Assembly: GCA_949317995.1 (NCBI GenBank)
Contig: OX439044.1
Location: 31,630,733-31,694,732, forward strand
Length of the DNA: 64,000 nt
From: Acholoe squamosa
Taxonomy: Eukaryota > Annelida > Polychaeta > Phyllodocida > Polynoidae
Reading direction: 5' to 3'
The translations under genes and the position numbers were made by a program. A model generated the notes under the pieces. The model was not told the DNA's origin, did no database searches, and saw only the letters and a list, made by a program, of their open reading frames with translations. This document shows, in pieces, positions 35,944 through 47,571 of the stretch (position 1 is its first letter; every line of letters starts with the position of its first letter).

Positions 35944-37368
35944 TTATAGCAGATACATTTTGATATAGCAGGAAGTACCCTTGCCAATCATGATTACCAT
36001 AGTCAAAGCCGGCACGTAGGTTACAAAGTAAGTACCAAGCACACACACCATCATCTTAGTAATCCGTTTTTGGGAAGATCGCCTCTGATCAACGGGTTGT
36101 GTACGAGCTATTGGATCACTTACACAGCTTTTACTGCAGCTTACAAAGCCTATGTAACAGTACATTAGAAATGTTACAGAAGAAATAGTGAAGAAATGGA
36201 TCAAAAGAATCCGCAATGCTATTTCAGGTATGAAAACAAGGAACACACAATATTTATCCAAAGCTATTTTGTCAATAACCATAGAGAATAATGTCAACAT
36301 AATGATGTAGAAAGCAGTAAAAACAGTTATTATGAAGGATCTTTTCATGGTTACAATGGTGTTATATTTCATACAAAACTGGAGACTTATGAAATGGTCT
36401 ATAGAAATGTAGCAGATGAGACATATATTACAGCCTATGTTAAAAAGGCTGATTCCCTCCCTGGTGATGCAAAATGGACTGAAGGCTGGTGAATTTACAC
36501 TCAATTCATCAAGAAATAAAGTCCAAAACCCACTATGTGAAAAATGGGTCTGAAATGTCTGTGATTCTGGATATTGGCAACATTGGACTCTTGCCAATTT
36601 CCTAAATCACAAGGGTACTCACTGCACTTCTTACCACTCCAAATCCGACTATAGCTGATAGTAGCAGGGGAATCTCTGTGATTTTCATTACTGCACAGAT
36701 GAGTTGCTAGAATGATTCACAGAGATAGAGTATTTGATATTGAAATCACAGTTCTCTCTGATTATTTTCTGTGGTTTGCAATGGTCTCCTGCATAGCATA
36801 AACAAATGTAGCTTGCATAAATCACAAGCAGAACCCCATTATGACTGTAGTATGTGGAACTTGGCTCCTGATTTATCAAAGACACACCTCTTCTGATTTC
36901 CTAGAAACTGTTGTTTTCCTCTAAATCACAGGGATTTTGAGTCTATCACAGAGATTTCAGGCCCTTTGTGAAGAAAATATCAAAAACTTTTGATGTACTA
37001 TACTCCCTAAATACCAGCACTTTGACAGGGATTCTTAGCCTTTATAGGTCTTCCCTACACAATATAACCACCCCAATATTGGCTTAGCACCCACATATCC
37101 TATTTCACAACGATTTCCCGACCATTTTTACGTTGTGGGATTTGGCCTTAATGTGATTAATATATCAATGACACTGCTTATATCTGTTAATGCTAAACTG
37201 AATATGATAACGTTTGTGCCCGTCTGGAGTGATTTAATTAAACTTACAAATGGCAACCATTGTCAGGGCATTGCCAATTATAACGAGTATGGCAGCCAAC
37301 AGTCTGCTTAGGTCATAGATTATCCGACTGATGCCACAGCCATATGAGCTCCACTGGTACGTTTCCAT
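35944..37368 (-). pseudogene. Decayed class A GPCR, paralogue of the 41539-42567 gene
   Basis: The N terminus to TM2 is readable at 37368-37150, starting at an ATG that aligns with residue 32 of the intact paralogue. It has TM1 with the GN motif (VIIGNALTMVAICKF), then an apparent 4-base insertion (AATT) that makes a stop, and then SLQTGTN…LALTDISS in a shifted frame. After ~600 foreign bases the match resumes at about 36530 (LFLDEL) and continues through TM3 (SIDHFISL; R of DRY replaced by H), TM4, TM5 and TM6 (KRITKMMVCVLGTYF). It then stops after SCYIKMYLL, so TM7 and NPxxY are missing. It cannot encode a seven-helix receptor. Confidence 0.82.
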
Positions 37369-38279
37369 TCTCAAGGCTGCCCAGAGGTTTCTATTATCTC
37401 GTTGGGCTGTGTGGGTTGTGTTTATATGTATATTAATGTGGTATAAGTTGTGTAGTTATTATCAGCTCGCTTCGCTGTTCTCACGTATTTGGGAAGACTA
37501 ACTCTAGTGGTATGATGTTGGCCTAGCCCATTCTTTTAACCAACACCAAGACGCCGATACAAGTCACCATTTATTGTTCATTGGTTATTCACAGTTATAG
37601 TTGTTTGGTGAGTCCACTCAGATTGTTCAGCTTCAACGACATCAGTCTATTCATACAAGCAGTTCATGTTTTAACAATCCGATGCTACTGGAGAGGTATA
37701 AGTGCCATAGAGATCCTGTTCAATCCGTTCTTACATTGGCTAAGTGTAATACTAAATACTAAACAGCTTCATCCTCGTCTACTCCAGGAGTATGTGTTGC
37801 CTCCTCGGCTGCTCCCACAATACTGACTCCTCCCTATCTCTTACCAACCCCTCACACCTTTCAGACGCCGGTGTTTGGCTCACACGTATTCCCCCCTCCC
37901 CCTCTACAGAATCTACCTGACCAGATCTCGTCGACTCCCCTCCGTCTACACATTCCACAGTCTACCATAAACTCTATACTACCATAAACCCTATACAGGA
38001 CTCCCATAGCACTCTCTCATATAGCATACAATAAATACACACATAATACAGCATACAATAAATACCCACATAAGTGTACCCTGTTATACCCGTTCATTAT
38101 AATTATTGGCTATTGATGACAAAACATCGTATGATATCCTTCCTTCTTTCATCAAGTTTAGACATTTGTAGCCATCTTACATCCTTGTGTCATCCCCATC
38201 CATTCTGATTCAGTCTTCGGATAGGATCCTGGCTAGTCAATGTTGTGCCAACCTAATGTATATATGTATATGGATCCTA

Positions 38280-38283
<4 letters not shown>

Positions 38284-38321
<38 letters not shown>

Positions 38322-38402
38322 ACGGAGTGACACAACCAAGTGAACAGTCTGTGTGTGTATGTATGTATGTATGTATGTATGTATGTATGTATATATATAC
38401 AT

Positions 38403-38470
<68 letters not shown>
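38284..38470. repeat. Composite microsatellite with large inverted symmetry
   Basis: The order is (AT)n 38284-38318, a spacer containing GTCACGGAGTGAC, (GT)n, (GTAT)~9, a short (AT)n, (CATA)~6, (CA)n and (TA)n to 38470. The TATG and CATA blocks are reverse complements around 38391-38400, so the DNA can form a long cruciform. Confidence 0.92.
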
Positions 38471-38474
<4 letters not shown>

Positions 38475-38834
38475 GCGGTAAAAGAAAGAAAAAAAGTCAA
38501 TGTTATTGGGAGGATCATAACAGTGTTCTTGATTCTCTTTTAGGGACAATATTGTTCAAAGCACCGGGAAAATAAAATATAATCTAATATATGAGTAAGT
38601 AATAAAGGCCCCATTTAACTATATACCACAATTTCATAGATAGTTATTAGTGCCCCTGCATGCCTATAATGTGTACCAGACACACCGAAGGGATAGGGAA
38701 GAGGAGATATAGACCGTTTATAAGTGGACTAGGGAAGCCCGAATCTAATATAACGATTTATACCACTATTCTGGCACTTCCGGTGGTTTTATATGCGATA
38801 TATACGTGGTATATTCTGCATATACCACCCTTGT

Positions 38835-39215
38835 GCGTTTTTAGAATTTTTGGTATATACTTTTTCGGGGTCAAGTTGGACTTTTTTGGAAATTATGGCA
38901 GCTATACAAAGTTAATCTAGCCATTTTCCATATTGAAAAATCGTGCCAACTCGTATGAGAATTGAACCCCGGCCGCAGTGGTGGTAGGCGAAGGCCTTAG
39001 CCATAGCGCCACACTGAACGGTGATGAAATCCAAAGCAAACATAAATAAGGCCTTGACCGGAGAGATACCGAATGTTCACACTCACTTTTCGTATGGAAT
39101 CCAACCATGACATGCTATAATATTAAAATCCCAAGAACTATTCGATCCATAGACGAGGAATGCGTGCTAATTGTCTCCATTTTCTTCAATATAAATAAGA
39201 ATCCATTGATTTTTC
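38835..39215 (-). mobile_element. tRNA-like SINE, copy 2
   Basis: It is the reverse complement of the 23397-23830 family. In minus-strand sense it reads ATTGGATTC-type head, GTGTGGCGCTATGGCTAAGG (A-box-like), GGTTCAATTCTCAT (B-box-like), ATTTTTCAATATGG and a tail with TCAAGTTGGAC in plus-strand sense. Confidence 0.7.
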
Positions 39216-39354
39216 GATCGTACGCGAGTCGCGGTCCGGCCATTCCCACCCGCCTCCTTGTCCGGCGAAAGTGTGTCAGTGGCCCGGATGTAGATATAGG
39301 TCATCCGCTCGCTGTACGAGGAAGACGCCGAAAATTTCGGACCGTGTTGGAAAA

Positions 39355-39480
39355 TCAATGGATTCTCCTTTATTTTGAATATATTGGACATATCAAGCAT
39401 GGAGTACTCATCTACACTATCTAAGGATATGTATGTTTTAATTTGAAAACTTGTCATGGTTGGATTCCATACGAAAAGTG
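39355..39480 (+). mobile_element. Isolated SINE head in opposite orientation
   Basis: AATCAATGGATTCTCCTTTA through CATGGTTGGATTCCATACGA repeats the head of SINE copy 2 as an inverted partner. About 140 CG-rich bases separate the two. The tRNA-like part is missing. Confidence 0.65.
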
Positions 39481-39621
39481 ACTGTATACACAGCGGTACC
39501 TCTCCCGGTGCAAGGAACCAAAACAATGGCTTCGCGCAGAGCGGACACGGGCCGTGTCGCTTGCACTTACAAAATGTCTTCTCCTGGCTATATTCTTTGG
39601 ATTTCAGGTAAGAAATTAATA

Positions 39622-39769
39622 CAAAATGGAGGAAATCGTGGTATAAACCTATTAGTTCATGGATGTTGGAGCCCACGGGGAGTCTATGCTGGATATACCC
39701 TCGCCGCTCCGCGGCTCGGGTATATCCAGCATAGACTCCCCTAGGGCTCCAACATCCATGATCTATTAG
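39622..39769. mobile_element. Palindromic hairpin element 2
   Basis: The arms 39649-39700 and 39718-39769 are 52-base inverted repeats with four mismatches. The 17-base centre is TCGCCGCTCCGCGGCTC. The left flank CAAAATGGAGGAAATCGTGG then TATAAAC matches the left flank of element 1 at 22725-22751, but the arms themselves are unrelated to those of element 1. Confidence 0.82.
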
Positions 39770-41538
39770 CTTAATATCTGATCAAGTGAGGGGCTGAATC
39801 CTATAACTATTGTATGGATCTTTCGCGCTTAGGCCTGTTTCAAGGAAAAAAATTGAACAGTGAACTTAAATTAAATATCGAAGAAAACATAACTGTGACG
39901 TATGAAATATCTGAATTCTTTCTTGGAAGCTTGCTGTAATTACATCAAATTTTGATGGATATATTTCAACAATTACCCACTCAAGCTCAGAAAACATTAC
40001 ACGTGCACTGTACTGCTGATCTGTGAGGTATTTCTGCTAGAACCTCCATAGATTCCAGTGTACAGATGGTGTTATGTAGATCATTACACGCACACGTTCC
40101 CCTTTCACTGACGTGTAAGGTTATGGGACTTTGTTAATCATGCTCAAAGATAAAGCCATTGACTCCTTATCAATTGAATGACGTCTGGTTTGTGTACATG
40201 TTTTGTATAGTCAACAAAAATGGCACTGACAAATTCCCTTGGTGGGAAACTCCCTCTATCCTACTGATAACCCACTTGGCAAAAAAAAAGTTTTTATAAA
40301 CGTTTGCTAGGTTTAGAATAGTTTTGGGTAGAAAGAAGGTTTATGAAGAACGCCTTTCTTATGTTGAAAACGCATTTTTAACGTTTTTAATGTTTGTTAG
40401 TTACGTTTTAAAATAAAAAAACGTGTTTTTTTTTATATAGAATTTTATGTTTGTGGAGTAAATGTTATTACATTTCTTTTTACATTCACAACAAATTCTA
40501 GATACAGTGCACTGCAGTGGCCAAATATTATTACGCCATCTGCCTCATAGGTTCAGCCCCGGGTTCAGCCTGAATTTGGGGTATACCTTATACATGGGGT
40601 GCGGCAGTATTATCAGCATAATTAGTATCTACCATCAAGATACAGTTGAACTCAGTTGATAAAACAAGAGTTACTCTTTCAATGACGTTGTTAGGATCCT
40701 GGGGCACTTTTCTGTGTGTATTTGTTTTCTTAAACAGGAAGTGTTTTCTTTCAAGCATTATGTTTTCATTACACTCAGTTCCTCTTTCTGTGGTGATATT
40801 GGGTTATCCAAAGGTCCAGAGGTGGAACAATTATTTATGTCATGGCAGATTCGATCATTACTATAGATTAATACTAGAAAAGCCGTATTCCATGAGGGCA
40901 TGGAATACAATATGTTTTTATTCAATGGGGTCCGCCATCTTGGATTTTGAATGGAGCTGAGCTGTTTTTCTTTATATAAAAGCAAATTAACCCCATAGGC
41001 CATGTCATAAATGCAAATGTCCACTCCCATGGAACATTTTTGGATCGAATTCACCTGGGTAAGGCCTGTCCACATTCAATTCACCTCGGTGAATCCGATG
41101 CAAAAATATTCCATGGTCGTGGACATTTGCTGATGTAGTTGTACTGACAATATTTTACACAATCCCATGAGTCCGGCAATTACATCAAAAGTTGTGTGGA
41201 TGAAAAGCACCAAGGGCTGATTCTACATTTCACATTAGTTTCCTGTTCAAAGGTTTAGCTTTGCAAAATGTCCATCTCCATTCCCTTATGACCAAGTCCT
41301 CAATGGAATCTGCAAAACTAAACAAATGGCTTCCAATCATCCCTGATCACCAAGGGCGACCAAATTAAGCGTACGATGAACAGCCACTTGCATTCTAATA
41401 TCCACTAGACCAAGTCAGAGTTTGAGCTACACACCTCTACTGCATGACAGGGAGATTTGTCCTCATACACTGGAGCAATAGAATCAAATGATGGTATACT
41501 CACCATGTGTAATTTGTTTCATTTTATCCCCTTTCATT

Positions 41539-42567
41539 TTATCCTCTTGAAATCATAGCTACGACATTGACCTTTGAAGACCCCACAGGACTTGCCCTAC
41601 AGAGTAACTTCTTGTAGGCGTTCCTAAACTGTTCATTTGCTCGTGCATAAATTATTGGGTTTATGAATGTATTCATATAGAATAGAGCAACCAATAGGTC
41701 GTGGAGATAGCAAGGGACACCATCATCCACCATGACCGTGAGAATCATTATAGGGAGGTAACTTCCAAAGTAGGTGCCAAGGACACACACCATCATCTTA
41801 GTAATCCGTTTATGTGAGGATCGTCTCTGCTGAACAGGTAGTGCAGGGGCGATTTGATTGCTCATACAGTTTATTCTACAGCTTACAACACCTATGTAAC
41901 AGTACATTAGAAATGTTATAGAAGAAAGTATGATGAAATGAAACAAGACAATGTCCAGTGCACTAGGGGATATGATTTGAAGGATTACACAGTATCTTTG
42001 TAATGATACCTTCCCCAGTGATATACATAGGAATGTTAATAGCACAACATAGACTGTGCTGAAAAGGATTGCTATTATGCAGCTCTTGATGGTCACAATG
42101 TTGTAGTAGTGGAAACAGAATTTAAGGCTTATAAAGCGGTCTATAGAAATGCAACACACAATACAGACATTACAGCCTATATTCACAAAACTTATCATTT
42201 CCCTTCCAAGACAAACACAATTGAAAATGTGGGTGTTGACGTCCACGCTGTCCAGCATGAAAGAAAGCAACAGGTCTAGAGCAGAACTTATGTCTGTGAC
42301 TGCAAGACCAAATATCAATACATTCGTGCCTGTTTGGAGTGACTTGAATTTACAAATGGCAGCCATTGTCAATACATTGCCAAACACTGCAAATATGGCT
42401 GCTAGAGTTCTATAGATGGTACAAACTATCCGACTGATTTTGCATCCATCGGAAGCCCAAGGGTCAGCCTCCATCTTGAGGTTGGCCTGGTGATCTAGAA
42501 ATGTTTCTTTTTCCCTCTTGAATGTTCCGTCTATTGTGCCGTTATTCAACGTCCTTTCGTATCCCAT
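41539..42567 (-). CDS. Class A (rhodopsin-like) orphan GPCR, 342 aa
   Basis: It has a single coding exon. I start at the ATG at 42567; the frame stays open upstream only through TTG, and TTGTCTCAG just before the ATG looks like a splice acceptor, so a 5' UTR exon is likely. An alternative start is Met32. Seven helices are visible: TM1 ~52-73 with GN (63-64), TM2 with LAVTD (D92), TM3 ending SIDRFISL (DRF, 143-145, in place of DRY), TM4 162-184 without the usual Trp, TM5 203-228 without the usual Pro, TM6 254-280 with Pro272, and TM7 with NPIIY (303-307). N9-G-T is a possible glycosylation site. The ligand is unknown; it should couple to G proteins at the plasma membrane (family knowledge). 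A decayed paralogue lies 4 kb downstream on the same strand. Confidence 0.9.
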   Translation of the reverse strand: MGYERTLNNGTIDGTFKREKETFLDHQANLKMEADPWASDGCKISRIVCTIYRTLAAIFAVFGNVLTMAAICKFKSLQTGTNVLIFGLAVTDISSALDLLLSFMLDSVDVNTHIFNCVCLGREMISFVNIGCNVCIVCCISIDRFISLKFCFHYYNIVTIKSCIIAILFSTVYVVLLTFLCISLGKVSLQRYCVILQIISPSALDIVLFHFIILSSITFLMYCYIGVVSCRINCMSNQIAPALPVQQRRSSHKRITKMMVCVLGTYFGSYLPIMILTVMVDDGVPCYLHDLLVALFYMNTFINPIIYARANEQFRNAYKKLLCRASPVGSSKVNVVAMISRG

Positions 42568-42576
42568 CTGAGACAA

Positions 42577-44459
42577 CAGAGATGAATATGGGTTATGGGA
42601 GTTGATATTCTTGTGCTATTGCCATATTTTTAAGTCAACATATTATTTGTTAGAACTTATTTCTATCAACCTTTCCTACATGTCACAGCAAATGCACTTT
42701 TGGATATATTTAAAAACAAACTGTGGCATATATTTTACATATCAGTATTCAATACACACAGTAAATCATGGTAGAAATGAAATTTAAACGAATTATCACC
42801 AGAGCCAAGTGTAGGGAACACTGGGACAGGTAAAGGTGAGGATCTTACCTGGGGATATTGCGCTGGATATCTTGACATAAACGGCAGATTTGTACTTTAT
42901 GGCGATGAATACCTGTCCACGTGTCCACAGGCAGTTTGGAATATTCAGTATTGCTTTACAATACTATCTAAAACAGCTATATGTGACTGTTGCATGAGCC
43001 AATTGCACCTTAGTGCCCGGTGAACTAGGATCAGTGATTAAAACAGCATGAGCTGGTCACACATGCAACACTCCTCCATTAATCCTTAGGGAAAAAGAAG
43101 TCTGTTTCAAGTACCTACATGGATCCTATGTAGTATTGCAGGGCCAGGTTTATAGAATTCCATAATTCATACTTCATTCCCTTTAGGTCACCTCTGGATA
43201 ATGATCCATTATTCATACACCATGAGGAGTACGTGCAGAGATTTGATCTCCAACTGTGTATGCCATAGGTAGTCACCCCTAAACCTCATATACAATCCTG
43301 AAAATCCTATAAATCATGAAATTTTCAGCATTTTCTAAGGTAGCATGAGATGTGAGTCAATGGCAAACTTCATCTTAGGAATAAATGTGCCTATAAATGT
43401 GTGCTCCGACCCTTTTAGGACAGATGGAGTGTCACTCCATCATTAACATCTTTATGCATTATAATAAATGGATTGTCTCTGTCGATTTTTAAGACCCCAG
43501 TGTCAATTTTTAAACACAAGTCTCACTCTCATCAGCTTTTCCCCATATACTGGCACTTGAAGGCCATTTACCTTTAAACACATCTCTTAATTCAATGGTC
43601 TTATGCACAAATACCTCCCACCGAAACCTCTTATCAATCAAATGGGCAGACATTTTTATCAATTCAGTAACAAATGGAGCAAATTATTGTGTCTAGTTCC
43701 ATGATCAATGGTTATCCTGGAAGGCTACAGGGGCCATTATGACTAGAGTGCCATGTTCCTACTGGGCATTGACCATACGTAAACATGGGGAACTTATATT
43801 TCTTTTTGCACTGTTATCGGTTATGGCACTCAATGATTCATGGTAACATGAACTACTCATAAGTCCCGACGTATGGATTAGACAATATTAATAATATTGT
43901 CTATTCTACAACCCCTGGTCTATCCTCATGCGTACAGCCAACGTCTTTGCTTCACTCTACGAGGAATAAGGGATTAATTCTGATTTTGATCCATTCCGTT
44001 AACTCACTCTCTAGGCCTACTGGCTCATAGCCTCACTCACTATGAGGATGATATGGGAACATACGAACAATTTGGCTTTGGTGGGGGGCTATTTCTCCAA
44101 TACTTTGTGAGGAAACCATGCCAATTAGAGCGTTACTTCTATCAATAATGGACCCTTTCCTATTTTCCTTTGAAATGACGCAAATGACATCATCACCTCG
44201 TCGATTCTCTTGCGTGCAGACAAATCTTTTGATCACTACATGGGGATAAATCGAAGAGTGTTTCAAGTTTACACTGTCCAGAAGTTGATTGTGTTGGACA
44301 CCTTAAATATGGGCCAAACCATTAATGGCATAATCACAAAAAAGGTTTTTCCAGTAAGATATTGGCCAAGTTCGTGAGAATTGAAATGATCATAAAGTTA
44401 AAGTGCCAGGATCGCTATAAAGCTAACAGCTGCATAACTAAGAAGGAGACAATTCTAAG
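42577..44459. other. Intergenic, nothing recognised
   Basis: AT-rich. It may hold a 5' UTR exon of the GPCR (minus strand) that cannot be pinned down. No other exon or bounded repeat was seen. Confidence 0.4.
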
Positions 44460-44477
44460 ATAAAGTTGTTATAAAAG

Positions 44478-44483
44478 TTTATT
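44478..44483 (-). terminator. Poly(A) signal of the mega-thrombospondin gene
   Basis: Minus-strand AATAAA lies about 717 bases after the TAG stop at 45200-45202. It is the best hexamer noticed downstream. Confidence 0.45.
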
Positions 44484-45199
44484 AAGATATTTTTGTAACA
44501 GATACCCAAGTCTCCAGCCTTAGGTTAAGTTACAAAAAAATACAAAACGAGGTTTCCATATTATAAACAGTACCTAGTATATCACAGATTGAAGGACTTT
44601 TGTCCAATATCTACAATATATTTCTGATATAGTGCATGGTATGGAGATCTGATCACTTTCGTCAGCTTTTATCATTTTTATGAACAGCTTATATCTAACT
44701 ATGAATATAAAGACCATGCCTAACTATGAGTATCAATTTAATAACATAAATATTTGAGCCTAACCGTCTACTATGTCACACTAGAATGGTCATGGTCGTC
44801 TCGTTTTAAATGCCATTAGTTTCAAATATCTTTCTCCTTCCTAAAACGTGGGATGCATCCTACCATTATAAAATCACAATTCGGACTATAGTATAACAAG
44901 CATAAGTAAAACACTAAAAATGAATGCTTATCTTATCACAGGATAAAAAAATACTGCTTACTCTAACAGTTGTTAGTACAATTGATTAAAATCTGTTGGT
45001 CACAAAGTGCCCACTCTTAGTCATACAACCGGTTTGGCTTGTTTGACCAGCAAACATGCTCCATATGATAAAGGGGTGTAACACTTTGCACTGGATAACT
45101 TAGAAAATGTTACAAATATATTTCCAGGTGTTATGGAAGAACAGTTTAAAGAACAAAATGGGATGTATCCAGTTTTCATTCTGTGATCACTAATTTCCC

Positions 45200-47571
45200 C
45201 TAACGTGCATTTGGATATGAGACCTCGTAACGACCATAGTCCAATGTACTCTGGAAGAAAATAGAAGAAATATATGACACAAATTCCATCAGTATTATCC
45301 AAATCAATCATACTTGCTGTAATACCAATAATTATAGCTACATTATTCTTTATAGATTCAAACGTATCAAGATGTTTGTATCTCTTAACAACCTTCTTGA
45401 CAGCACAATTCTGACATCTATCGTCAAAGCTCTAGGCTTCTGTATGACTTTGTATAAGTAAATGGAATAAATACTAGAAAACCATGGTAAACTAACCTCT
45501 ACAAATCTGACACTGCCGCTAGTGACACCATGGTGTCCATAGATGCCTATGTCAGTGGTTTTGGAGGTGTCACTCCAGTCGTTCATGGCCAGATTAAGAG
45601 TGAGGTACATCTTCTGTCTCTGCCAGTAAAGCCCTGCCTCAGCTAGGTGAGTGTTCACCTCAGTATCAGATAGCCAGATGGAATACAGCCTTATCTGCGG
45701 ACAGATAAGACACCGATATCATCGACATACCCCTTTAATAGTGTTATAATGACGTCCCAAGGTTCAAGACAGAACTAGAATGGGATGCTTTCCATGAAAT
45801 CTAATAATGTCATGGGAAGTATCGCTAGTATACCATGGGAATCGCTAGAACTATTCAATACCAAATATGAGTGATAGCGAATAGAACAACAGTTACTCTT
45901 TGAATGCCCTTCCAGATAAAAAAACCTTTCAAATGACTACGAATTGAAACTGACGTGGTTCGTCTATTACATGATGTAACCTATGGCCCTCTACTGTAAC
46001 AAGATGCAGCCAATAACAATGTGTTCAATCAACCCCTTTTAGGCATATCCACAAGGCAATAAAGCGACATAACCTGTCATTATAGCAATGATTATACTTG
46101 CCTCATCTATGAGTCCCTTGAAGTAGTTGGTATTGTCTCGTCCGACATAGAGTGTTTCTGCACTGCTACCATTCTGTAGTGTAGGAGATAAAACAGCTAG
46201 TGTTATAAACACAGCGGCTGAATATCTGCTTTTTTTTTTGTATATATCATTGAATATATTATCCTCGTGCATGGACTTTGTTCATAATTTAACAGCGTCA
46301 ACATCAGCGCTATTAACCATCTATATTTCTACATAATATGTATGTTACACTCAATCCAAACATGGAATGAAATCATAGTAGGCCTAATCATAATAATCAA
46401 AGTATCATCTTACCCAAGTAACTGCGGGAACATTCGTCACCCGTGCATCATATCCACTTGTACTCCCGTTAACAAACACTGCCAGATATTGAGCTGGAAG
46501 TATAGACAGTTTGTTGTATAGGCTATGAGTGACTGCGAATAAAGGTTAATCTCCTGTCGAAATAATGTTATATTTCATGTAATTAGATAAGATGCAATAG
46601 GCTATTCCATTACATGTACTTTGGAAAAGGCTGTCTCTATACATCGGGGTCATGTAAGATTATAGACCTTACACCCTCTAAAACATAAATGTGGATCAAC
46701 ACGGTAAAAGGTATGCCCACGAGGTGGTACGCGGGCGTACCTTTTACCATGTTGATCCACAAATAAAGACATAGAATGTACAAAAAAGGCCATCACAGAA
46801 AACTTCGAAAAGGATCAATGTCTGAGATGTGTCAACTAATGGAAGACAGAGACAAAGTGAAATGACGTGAATGCCACTCACATTGGGCGTCATAACGCAG
46901 AGCAATGTGCGTCCAGTAGTCGTTAGCTATTGACGACGATCCTTGTACTGTGACGTCACCATATTGGGCGGCGACGTTGGAGTTGTTGATGTACAGACAG
47001 AAACGTGTGTCTAGTGTGCAGACGACAGGCAGGATTCCCGCGCTGTAAGAACTGTCCAGATTCACCCAGGCACCCAAGGTAAAGCTGTACGGGTAGAGCA
47101 TACAATTGATACTCAAATCATAAGCTGTGCCATTTGTTTAAACTATTCAGTATAATTCCACATAAATCAAAACTTCTCTTCAATAAACCACTTTTGATAA
47201 TGGCACCGACATACCATTGCTGACTTTGGCCTACACGAAATGCAATATTCTTTCAGAAAAGGTCGAAAAGATTATGGCGGAAAAATCATTTGACTGAGGT
47301 CCATGAACCACAAAATTGTCAGTGAAAATGTAGAAAGGTCACTGACCTGTCATTAGCGTTGAGGTTGGTGACGGTGGTGAGGGTGACGTAGTCGTTGACA
47401 CCGTCCAGTTGAATGGCGTAGTTCTCCCTGGTGGCACACCTGTAGAGTAGGTTGGACCAGATGGGGGCCTCCTGACTGAACACAAACACACCTACACGCC
47501 CACCTGACAGAGTCGTGTCATACACGTTACCTGAGTCCACAATTAACGTCTGCTCCTGATACACCCTTAAC
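45200..47571 (-). CDS. Mega-TSP block 7: LamG-like/concanavalin-like domain and C-terminal tail
   Basis: Straight after [82 protein letters not shown] and YSIWLS trace the strands of a LamG/pentraxin-like jellyroll (residues ~1372-1530). The [17 protein letters not shown] string followed by IRLYSxxLS is the usual end of LamG_3-type domains. A tail of ~70 residues ends [16 protein letters not shown], with the TAG at 45200-45202. The intron after GLIDE begins with GC rather than GT. Confidence 0.83.

Larger units (their letters stand above)
37369..41538. other. Intergenic between the GPCR copies; repeats only
   Basis: Contains a composite microsatellite (38284-38470), a SINE (38835-39215), a second SINE head (39355-39480) and palindromic element 2. 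No coding exon was supported. Inverted AACATTTATGCATTT-like strings flank 40990-41130 weakly. Confidence 0.45.

Noticed and set aside
39528..39744. ORF from an ATG near 39527 with ATTTCAG|GTAAG as a gene
   Set aside because: The frame runs into palindrome 2, and no further exons fit; left as non-coding.
42568..42576. GPCR start at 42576
   Set aside because: The codon there is TTG and is part of a likely acceptor TTGTCTCAG; the ATG at 42567 is preferred.
45021..45199. Coding continuation past 45200 in another frame
   Set aside because: Phase from exon 45694-45497 is 0, which gives [16 protein letters not shown] then TAG; the longer frame needs phase 1, which no donor provides.
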